This document shows, in pieces, positions 56,201-64,000 of a stretch of DNA of 64,000 nt. The notes beneath the pieces are model-generated. The model ran no database searches and was not told the DNA's origin. It saw only the letters and a list, made by a program, of their open reading frames with translations. Source of the DNA: Calycina herbarum. Taxonomy: Eukaryota; Ascomycota; Leotiomycetes; Helotiales; Pezizellaceae. The DNA lies in assembly GCA_001414485.1 (NCBI GenBank), contig LLEY01000049.1, positions 310,001 to 374,000 of the forward strand, in the 5' to 3' direction. Made by a program: the position numbers and the translations under genes. The number at the start of each line of letters is the position of its first letter. Position 1 is the stretch's first letter.

Positions 56201-59200
56201 ATGTTAGCGATTGTCGTGAATATTTGCAGAGACGGCTACGTACCCAGTCAAACCTTCACAGAATAATTAGCTAGGTTAGTAGATCACTAAGGGTTGGTTT
56301 CACTTTCCCTGGGGCCCTAATTGAGTTTAGCTTAGCACATATGGACAATCAGATTGTGTGGAAGTCTACCTGTTACACTATTTCGTAATGTCAGCCTCTT
56401 TACGTGAGTATAGAAGGAGTCCACTCACCCCTGTGCACCTAATCACACTCAAATTAGACCTGTTATGATCGGTAGTCAACGAGAGATCAATCACCTTGGG
56501 AGCCTATACAAAATCAGCTCAGCAATTTCAACAAAGCTACCACAGAACGACAAACCCTAGTAAAAGTTAGCTTCGTTTCTTATACTTGAACAGAGAACAA
56601 CGAGGAGAAGTATCGGAGTGCGATAACTCAGATGGGGTGCGTAAGCTGGCCATATAGGGTACAGTTTCACCATAGTGCGAAGCAAAGTCGGAGAATTAAG
56701 GATTTGTTCCTTTGTTTAACCTAAATCGTTCGCACAATTGTAAACTTGACACAAGCTACATGTAATGAGTGGTAGATTGAGTGCCAGCTCAGGCAGCGAG
56801 ACGGTTTCGAGACCCCCCTGGTGGAGGGAGCGTTTGGGGGAGAGCATCACATCTTCCCACCCACGTGGCAGAGGAAAAGGGGATTACTCACTTGCGCGCC
56901 AGTGTCGCCTTTAACCTTGATTAAGAAGCTTGAAGTCAGTAACAGTCTTTATGAAAGACAATTCGGAGTTGTAAGGAATATTCCAGGAAAATTGGTGCAT
57001 AACACCACAACTCGGAAATAGTCCTAATATCGTTGGATATTGTGCTTACACCACTACCTATAATCAGCAAAGCGTTCTTCATGGAGCAGTAGGTGCTTGA
57101 AGAATAGTCGATTTTTCAAGCAGCCCAAAATTGAAACCGGTGAGTGGAAATCTTAATTCTTACGTGTCGCCTAAAGATTGTTAGCATTTTCCGGGTGACA
57201 TGGGAAAGAAAATGCCTGCCTTTTACGCCTTGAAGTCCCTAAAATGCAGAGGTTAAGTTAGCTTCAATGCTTCAATGCTAGATGGCGGAATTAAGAGGAG
57301 GGATGTTCTCAGATGGGGAACGCTCCAAAAAATCAAACCCAGTGTAGTAAGTAGTAGATTGTCGACAACATAAAAACAATAGTGGGACTTATGCCGTGTG
57401 AGTAAATAGCAGAACTCTCAATTTTGATTCCGTGTATAGAAGTAAAGTCGTGGAGAAGGTGTAAGTCGTTTGGCGAGGGGGCGCGATGTCGCGGCCAAGT
57501 TGCTAAGACACTTGTAAATGGTGTCAACATTCATACTACTGACCACACCGAGGTTTCGCATATGAGCTTATTGGTATAGCATTTTCGTGGCGGCTATGTT
57601 CATTGAAGTCGAAATGCCGCTTCTGTCGATTTGCTTGGACGAGCGATAGCCACGAAAGCCTCCACCCGCCCATGCTACCTCTGGACAAGAATAAAGTAAG
57701 AACATGGGACTTCAACTTGCCTGTGCTCCTGTAGAGGTATTAATTGTAGCTCATTATCACAGCCGCATGATTCCCCACCTTGCTGTCCTGTTAAGCCCTG
57801 GGAACCTCCAAGAAGTCAGTATTTATGGTTTCCAAATGGATTTACAAAGGCGACCAGAAGTCTTGCAGCATCATGTGCGACCGCCAATCGGAGAATATCC
57901 CGTAGCAACAAGCTCCAGTGTCTTTGGTACTAAAGCAATGATGACTTAGGGAATGGAAGTCTTCAGCTGGGATTCTTCTCGATGGTGAGCAGAACATCGC
58001 CGCACCATAGCCCATGGACGTCAATTGCCATTTTAATCCGATGGCTGCAAGACTTCCGGACACGGCTTCTTGGGGGTTTGAGCTCACCGGTTGCCCCATT
58101 GCTTCCCTAAAACAAGTAGTCGGTATCGTTCTTGTAGACTTGAGATGAGGCAGGGCTTTCTAGCTTACTTGAGGTCTAAGATATTCTTTTAGAACGGTGA
58201 ATTTATCAGCAGATATCAATATCGAGACTTACCCGGCAGGTCCAGTGGCTGTGCGAGATTTCAAAGTCAGTTTTCATTCAGTCGGAGTAGGAATAGAATT
58301 GTTTGAGGGGGACATGAAGTCTGAACCCTCCTAAAACAACCCGGGAATCGGACTCACATCCCGTGGAACCTATTGATATGTCAGTGTTTCATTCTTATCG
58401 ATCAGACAGTCAAACAAGTGAAACTGAAAATCTGAGCAGTTGACTGTCAATGGAGGATGTCTTTATATAAGCCACCGCGGTCACTTCAATGCCTGCTCAT
58501 GATAGGACAATTACTTTTCCAACGAGAGAGCTAGCAAGTTATCCGCTCCAAAACTCAATGTCAGGTTCGTTCTCCGTCTCTGGCCTTGCGACGTGATTGT
58601 GACGACTCGAGCAAGAGCATCAAAACTGAACACCGCACAGCATCGGAGACTCGGTACCATCGAATGGATGTCCTGATTGACATCACATCACGTATAATGA
58701 TCTTGGACAATGTGGTTTGAGCTTCGGTGACAAAGATCGTCTGTAGCGTGTTGGTGTATGCCGTCTATCACGACCGCTCCTCAATCACATCTAGGAGAAT
58801 TGAATCATGTGAAAGGTACCAGGTAATCAAGTGATGCACACCCTGATTATCTCGATTCTTTTCACGCCTTCAATTTGATTGTCGTAAACATCCTTGAAGA
58901 CATTGAGGGGGAAGTCTTGGCTTGGCGGAGGTCACCAGAACTCGGCCCGACGTGCTCCCGGCTTGTAGCAACCTGATATCACCCCAAGATACTTTACAAC
59001 AATTACTGTTCCAAAATACCTGGGTTAATGTGTGAAATTGTTTCGAAAGTTTGGGGTAATTACTTGAATTACCCTAAATAGTCGGAACAACCAGCTCGGA
59101 TAGGCAGGTACAAACCGCGAGTATTTACTCCCGCTTTCTCGCAGAGAGAATTCCTCAAGAATTCCTGAACTATCTCAAAGCCATACGAAGATGAAAACTG

Positions 59201-61376
59201 CTGGCTCCTATGCATCTCTGCAACAGTCCAAATACGAGTATCTGTTCTCCGAAATGGATGTGGACTGTCATGGAATTGCCGAGAGACGACGCCACCGAAG
59301 CTTTCTTGATAATTTGTTGGAATATACAAAGAGATGGTATCCGCACCTGTATCGCCCTTTGGCCCACTCTAGTGCATGCTTTCTTACCTTTCTTTGGAGG
59401 AAAATCCGCCAGAATTTTGGGAGTTTTCGTAGGCACCCAAAATGGGAATTTTGGGAGTGCGCGTATAGAGGACGTACGTATTTCCCTACAACCAACATGT
59501 TAGTCTGTGTTCAACTTGTGAGATAGTGATGCAAAGGAGGTGAGGGCTTTCGACATCCTCCCGGCTGCTGAGATCATGCAAAAGTTAAAAAATGCTGTCT
59601 ACCTGAGGGCCGGTTTGACTATCATCACTTTGTCAGCGTCTTCATGCAAGTATGGATAGAATAATTCTCCTCACCCAGTCGATCGTAGAATCAGTCAGAA
59701 GGATTTGTTCTTGCAGTAAAGCGGATCTGGCGGGGATGGGTTGGGACGAGTAGTCCTTTACGCCATCCCCGACGCGAGGTATTTTTTACCTGTGCTTCCT
59801 ACACCCTAAATTAGCTTCTCATGGGTATATAACAGCGCAGAGTCGAGCACCTGTAGCTCCCTGTTGTCTGCAGATGGTATATTAGCCTCGCTGTACAAAC
59901 AGACAACGTCGAAAACGTCGAAAGCTCACCCCGCTGGACTTGAGAACCGTCAGCTTGACATGCAGACACATAGATAACGTGGATTTTACCCCTAGAAGAA
60001 CATGGAGTTAGTTTTGCCATATCCAGAATTATGCCTGACTGGTAAACGGGGATGTGTTGGAAAATGGAGTTATGTGAGAAGGAAACAATCTCCAATCCCC
60101 CCAAATAACCATTAATAGGGAAAAGAACTTGCAGTATCGCCTTGGGGCCCTATCAAAGTCTCGTTAGTCAACACTGCCACCCTGCCATCACAGAGACGCT
60201 ACCTTGAACTCCTATCTAGATGGTTAGCCTATTCTACCTCTATAAACAGTCCTGGGTACATGCCCTGAGCTCCGTTCACTCCACTATCCATACAGTTAGC
60301 TTCAGCATGTTCATACAACCAGCCAGGAGTATTTATCTTACGCTGGGCCCTGATCCCCGGTGTCCTGAGAAGGAATAAGCCAAGATAACTAGATATTGAC
60401 TGGGCTTTTTCCTTACGCCTTTCACGCCTTGACTTCCAGCGTCACCATCAAATAATCAGCCACAACCCCTAGACAGCGGGAGATCCTTCCAAACCTTTGT
60501 CCCCTTTGCTGTAAAGATCTCTGAGTCAGCAATGCCGTTTGTAAAAAGTTCAGTGTTTGTCAAGAGCGAAGCAGACGAAGGGAAAACACGTACTTCCCCT
60601 TGGATCCAGTCGCCTGTCAAAAACACACCATCAGTATTACATGAAAACCTCGCTGTATCGAATTTACCCACCCCGGGATCTTTCAGCACTTGTCAGCAAC
60701 ATTCCTCGCCACAATTCTCTCGCATATTGTCATTCTGGTTAGAAGATAGAAGCGGACAGGAGGGCTCACATCCGTCAACGCCCGATTTTCCAGGTGGCCC
60801 AACAGCTCCACCCAATTGATAAATGTTCAGTCTTTGTGTTCCACCACAAACTTGAGCTCAGTTACCCCTGCAAGAGGTGGCACAATCCCCAGCAGGCATA
60901 ACCATACTTCCGGAACGAATAGCGTTACCACAGTAGCACTAAATATACCATGTGAGCATTAACTTATAAGCGACGTGCGAAAGACTTCAGAACAATCATA
61001 TGTAATAAACATGAGAAACTTGATTTCGGAATATCTCTACCCTTCTCAGGCGCAATTATGCGGAAGATTTTCGAGTAATAGTAGAGGGATCACAAAAGTA
61101 AGAAGAAATCTCTTACATCGCCCCATTCTCGACACCCATAACGGTGTATCCTTGACATTGCGTGGCGCAAATTTCGAGAGTAAGCGAGTTGCTGCTGTAA
61201 AGCTTTCCTTGGAGTGCTCTGGTGGAAGCACTATCAGAATAACATCCTTCTGTCGTGAACGAGTAAACTGTGTTTCCCGCTGGATTAGGAACCGGGGATC
61301 CGTTGGCTAACGTCGATAAGCCAAGCAGGCGGTAGGCCGCCGTCCAAAAGAGTGTGGGGGGTTGCATGATTCGCAT
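52746..61376 (-). CDS. WSC / collagen-like protein encoded by about 46 micro-exons
   Basis: This is an 8.6-kb gene. Exon 1 (61376-61117) gives a signal peptide (PPTLFWTAAYRLLGLSTLA) and the first half of a WSC domain (TEGCYSDS, LTLEICATQCQGYTVMGVE). The next exon (60938-60770) gives CYCGNAIRSGSMVMPAGDC, then CGGTQRLNIYQLGG and the first Gly-X-Y triplets. About 46 exons of 1-27 nt follow, almost all with acceptor AG and donor GT or GC, many with CTRAC-type branch points. Their joined frame stays in Gly-X-Y register through about 65 triplets rich in Thr, Gln, Ser, Pro and Ala. Two last exons (53263-53085 and 53033-52746) code for a beta-sandwich-like domain. The product should be a secreted, possibly trimeric, wall-associated protein. 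Doubts are TGA codons at 60858-60860 and 55786-55788, a one-base phase mismatch at three junctions, and a few damaged splice sites, so a decaying gene is possible. Confidence 0.8.
53537..55060 (-). other. collagen micro-exons, block 3 (8 exons)
   Basis: In order: 55034-55060 (27 nt, AT donor), 54966-54982 (17, AC acceptor), 54836-54845 (10, GC donor), 54714-54738 (25), 54551-54557 (7), 53666-53678 (13), 53593-53610 (18), 53537-53543 (7). The product, in pieces, is NTG PSG LAG ATG AQG QTG, then STG STG ATG PAG DPG, then PQG SQG AT. The intron between 54966-54982 and 55034-55060 is 51 nt with a GCTGAC branch point. Confidence 0.75.
55061..55688. repeat. repeat-bearing insertion in an intron of the micro-exon gene
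   Basis: This intron is 628 nt, while most others are near 50 nt. It contains AAGCGGCAGTAAATATTTC at about 55309, TTTTGTTCCAACTTTCTAGG at about 55361 and TTGGGACAATTG near 55150, all pieces of the dispersed family. Confidence 0.55.
55689..58369 (-). other. collagen micro-exons, block 2 (23 exons)
   Basis: In order: 58358-58369 (12 nt), 58233-58248 (16), 58169-58175 (7), 58088-58106 (19), 57779-57805 (27), 57721-57728 (8, GC donor), 57220-57238 (19, GC donor), 57164-57170 (7), 57052-57053 (2), 56892-56908 (17), 56556 (1), 56495-56503 (9), 56429-56438 (10), 56370-56377 (8), 56308-56316 (9, donor GA), 56244-56253 (10), 56176-56184 (9), 56102-56119 (18), 56029-56037 (9), 55959-55975 (17), 55849 (1), 55780-55796 (17, contains TGA where GGA is expected), 55689-55698 (10). 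An extra C in the CCCC run at the start of exon 55959-55975 would explain a one-base register slip there. Confidence 0.7.
58370..59346. repeat. repeat-bearing insertion in an intron of the micro-exon gene
   Basis: The intron is 977 nt. At 59007-59098 lies an inverted-repeat element running from TGTTCCAAAATACCTGGG to CCCTAAATAGTCGGAACA (about 90 bp). Immediately beyond it are CAGGTACAAACCGCGAG and TATTTACTCCCGCTTTCTCG, which match other family members in reverse. Confidence 0.65.
59347..60680 (-). other. collagen micro-exons, block 1 (15 exons)
   Basis: In transcript order: 60673-60680 (8 nt), 60594-60613 (20), 60417-60432 (16), 60342-60364 (23), 60264-60283 (20, GC donor), 60203-60211 (9), 60133-60149 (17, GC donor), 59990-59991 (2), 59930-59938 (9), 59851-59867 (17), 59790-59798 (9), 59675-59684 (10, preceded by AC, not AG), 59604-59619 (16), 59477-59484 (8), 59347-59366 (20). 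The product, in pieces, is YPG ATG SKG NQG VKG DTG, then DQG PAG VNG AQG VQG PQG, then DTG PAG QQG ATG STG STG, then QTG PQG NTG PKG DTG. Confidence 0.75.
60770..61376 (-). other. exons 1-2 of the micro-exon gene: signal peptide, WSC domain, first collagen triplets
   Basis: Exon 1 is 61376-61117 (260 nt) and ends GCG-AT before GTAAGA. Exon 2 is 60938-60770. WSC spacing demands one more base between them: a single G between GAGAAG and GTAGAG in the intron would supply it, or the junction is broken. After SCRGN an in-frame TGA (60858-60860) stands where Ser or Ala is usual, and WSC homology continues on both sides. Exon 2 ends ...GGA-T, which the next 8-nt exon completes. Confidence 0.7.
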
Positions 61377-63565
61377 TTGATAATCAATGAAAGTAAAAGA
61401 ATTAAAGAAAAAAATCGCGGTGACGGAGCAAAGGGCAGGTCCAGGATTGTGGTCTTTAAATGGCAGCAAATCTCGGGAGTTTTGGGGAGGCAAAAATGGT
61501 GAGATGGAATGTGGGTTGGAATGTGGGTTGGAATGTATAAATTGACGATGATGAAACGTTTCATACTCACGAATTGATTGGCTTGGAGAAGGTATCCAGG
61601 ATAAGCTTCTTTGGTCGCCAATAATTCCCTAAGAAAGATAAACTTGCTCTAAAAATTGTAAATGTCAGACACCAAAACGCGATAAATTCCAATAACCCGT
61701 GGGAAAAGGACGCTGGAAAGGCGTTGCACAGAAAAGCTCCGTGATCATCCCAGGCCAGGGAGTTGGATCCGTTGACTGCTAAGATGTTCTAGCCACGTGC
61801 AGATGAAACCCAACGACCTGTTCAACAAACCATGCCAATCGGTCTACAGTGAAGAAAAGCGGGGGCAATTATCCATAATGGGGAAATGCGCACAAAAATC
61901 AGAAGGTCCGTACTGAAATTAGTTTTTGGTCTTGTCCGCCCTCCTTCACAGCGGAAAGTAAAAGCGTCTGAAGGTCGTACCTGACTACCTCTCCTGAACA
62001 CTTAGGAAATTCAAGAACATTGACCTGAGCTTTTAGAACAATTTCACTGGTTCTAAAGTATTTGGGGTATTGTTAGAACTTACTAGAAAATTGGAACGAC
62101 GAGGTTTTTTTACTGCCGCTTTGGTTGTCCGCACGAGCGCTCGTCAGGTATGTTATGCCATCATTCCGCCATGAAAATGCGATCTCTCGATCCGTAAAAA
62201 GCTTACATAATTGAATAGAATAAATTTTAACTTGTAACAGATAGAAATCATGAGGATTGCAAGCTTTTTACAATTGCTTGAAAAACAAACATCTCCTGAT
62301 CAAGTGGCTCATATGGTGGTTTCTCCTATCGGAATATGACAAAAAACAAACTATTTCGCTTTAGAAGTTAAATGCTGAAATGGAAACTCATGTCAGATTC
62401 GTGATATTTATATAAGCCCTTTCAAACCGTTCAATTGCTCCTGGGTTCTGTTAATACGAGATGACTTGCCAGTGGCCGTGGGGGAATTTATGTTAGAAAG
62501 CTGCTCAAGTCAAACTTTACAGGAGATCAGACTTCCAATCACTTCTAAAACTGTCAAGTGACAAGTGTTGTAGATGATTTGCCATTTTTTAGTCGTTCCA
62601 AGTCTCCCAAATTTGCTTGTCCTCCCCTCACCACGCACCAAAGTCTTGGCTACGAGTTCACGCAACACCTTCTGAGCTTCAATAGGCTGAGTAAAGATCT
62701 CTTGTTACTAATTAATAAGTTAGAAAGTTACCAACCGAAATTGTTCAATATGCAACATTCAATCTCGCTTAATTCACCCCCGGCAAAAATTATCTCTTTC
62801 CATTATTCACTAAGCAAGCTCTTATCATTTGTATCGCGGATACCTTCAACCACTTCCAACCTCCAAATTATTCCATTGGCTCGGTCTTCATCCACGTGAC
62901 CGCGCTAGCGACGCCACCACAATGAAGAAAATATTCTGCTTCGCAAACCCTCCTCGCTCCTTTTCTCTAAACCTTGACCACCTCCTCTCTCTCCATTTCT
63001 CCGCCCCCTTTCCCCACCCCTACCTCCTAAGCTTCTATCTTGGACGCCGCCAACGCTACTCCAGGATTCTGTCATACTAGTCATCTCCTTGGGAAGACAC
63101 AACGTCACCACATACGGTGGGTGATTGCGGGCGCATGATTGAATGCTTCCCTCGCCAGCTCGAGCAACGAACTCATCAACGAGCCAAACGACAACCGCAG
63201 GAGGAAAGGCGGGAAACGGAACGTTTGTAGGAGTTATTTGCATGTATCAATTCAGTCTATAATTCTTCCGCCCACCTCACCACTCGTTCTGATGGCAGAT
63301 TACAACGCAATTTGACATACTAACAACTTGTTCAGACAAACCTCGACTTGGAATCTTTTCTCACATCAATTCACCAAGCCTCCAGATTACCCCACTCGGC
63401 TCTGAACGCTAATCGCCACAATTGTGTCTCATCCTCTTTTCTGGTTTTACTGCGACGTCCTATCGAACTACATCACTCTCAGTACAACTCACCCTCACAG
63501 TCCATCCAATCACACAAGGCTCCAAGTCGACTTCTACATCTTCAACTGCCAGAAGTGCAATTCAT
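61377..63565. other. promoter region and dispersed repeat copy
   Basis: This is the upstream region of the micro-exon gene. At about 61970-62130 are family words (CGTACCTGACTACCTCTC, AATTGGAACGACGAGG, ACTGCCGCTTTGG). Open frames at 62558-62899 and 62905-63243 have no supporting features. Confidence 0.45.
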
Positions 63566-63770
63566 ATGGATCCATCGCCCTCCTTCCTCGAACCTCGGTT
63601 TTCACGTCCTGCTCAAACTAGTATTCACTTCAGGGGTCAAAAAAATGGAGTCTTTCCACTTATCATTAATCAATTGCTAACAACGTTCTGCAGGTGATGT
63701 TGTCGAGGATTTACGTACTGGTGATTTCCCATCTCGTGTATCAAGAGATATACGACCATTGACAATCTGA
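63566..63770 (+). CDS. small spliced open frame, possibly a leader uORF
   Basis: Exons 63566-63635 and 63694-63770 (58-nt intron with GCTAAC branch point and CTGCAG acceptor) give 48 aa: MDPSPSFLEPRFSRPAQTS, then GDVVEDLRTGDFPSRVSRD and IRPLTI-stop. Composition is protein-like, but I recognise no family. It may be an upstream open frame, or the start of a larger gene whose main part lies beyond the window. Confidence 0.35.
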
Positions 63771-63916
63771 GTTTGAACTCATCGACAGGCCCACACGCAC
63801 ACCTACACTTCTTCAACGACTAATAGTGCGATCTCACCTCACCACTTCTCCTGGTCGTTCTTCTTTTCACAATATCCTCGGCTGCTCGGGTTGGGTCGTG
63901 GGCCACTTAGGCCGAT

Positions 63917-64000
63917 CTCCGTCACATACTGGTGCTGCAAGATGGTTGCAGGAGAAAGGGCACTACCAAGAATCTTCTCCGTCACTTACTGGTGCTGCAA
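63917..64000 (+). repeat. 60-bp direct repeat at the window edge
   Basis: CTCCGTCAC(A/T)TACTGGTGCTGCAA occurs at 63918-63940 and again exactly 60 bp later at 63978-64000. The 60-bp period (20 codons) suggests a coding repeat that continues past the end of the window. Confidence 0.6.

Noticed and set aside
59069..59526. Open frames of 76-111 aa near 59.2-59.5 kb
   Set aside because: They lie in introns and repeat DNA of the micro-exon gene, overlap on both strands and show no domain.
62905..63243. 112-aa minus-strand open frame
   Set aside because: The C-terminal half is low-complexity Gly/Arg from a pyrimidine-rich tract, with no other support.
1..64000. CRISPR arrays, bacterial operons, riboswitches
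   Set aside because: The sequence is fungal nuclear DNA with spliced genes, and no regularly spaced CRISPR-like direct repeats were seen.

Overview
The window looks like nuclear DNA of a filamentous ascomycete (Pezizomycotina), most likely a Leotiomycete related to the Botrytis/Sclerotinia group. The reasons are short introns (about 45-60 nt) with CTRAY branch points, fungal-specific families (WOPR regulator, Gag1-like clamp, WSC, PAPA-1/Ies2, cellular RVT), and AT-rich, RIP-like gene-poor stretches with solo LTRs and MITE-like elements. The species call is inference. I found no credible tRNA or rRNA gene.

Layout. (1) 1-20 kb: one confident gene, an intron-free WOPR transcription factor of the Wor1/Ryp1/Sge1/Reg1 family (5101-6597, minus), alone in a large gene-free domain that also holds a TA-flanked inverted-repeat element (17596-18309). 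(2) 20.7-24.3 kb: four small single-pass membrane proteins on the minus strand, two of them tandem paralogues with PPPY motifs, then a broken piece of an NLR-type repeat protein. (3) 24.7-31 kb: relic coding fragments, then a JmjC-like gene (26716-28217) lying between two related degenerate tandem-repeat arrays. (4) 31.5-44.9 kb: a Gag1-like protein, a secreted protein built from three kinds of repeats, a broken C2H2 zinc-finger gene, a Pex14-family peroxin and the INO80 subunit Ies2. (5) 46.2-49.0 kb: a cellular reverse-transcriptase-related gene (RVT) with an in-frame TAG. (6) 49.5-52.0 kb: a MITE, a small secreted AA1-like protein and a solo LTR with a GATTG target-site duplication. (7) 52.7-61.4 kb: the highlight, a minus-strand gene coding for signal peptide, WSC domain, collagen-like Gly-X-Y stretch and a C-terminal beta-sandwich-like domain.

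In the last gene the collagen part is divided among about 46 micro-exons of 1-27 nt. The exons were worked out by hand: each is bounded by splice signals, and joining them keeps an almost unbroken Gly-X-Y register of about 65 triplets across about 7 kb. Many exons are 9, 18 or 27 nt (one, two or three triplets), and two are predicted to be a single G. Several introns use GC donors, one looks like AT-AC, and a few sites and codons look damaged. The gene may therefore be an extreme but working micro-exon gene, or one that has begun to decay.

The genes do not form one pathway. Housekeeping genes (PEX14, IES2) are compact and close together, and the remaining genes sit in expanded, transposon-scarred surroundings. 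A dispersed short inverted-repeat family with TTGTTCC ends occurs only from about 23.5 kb rightwards and has entered introns of the micro-exon gene.
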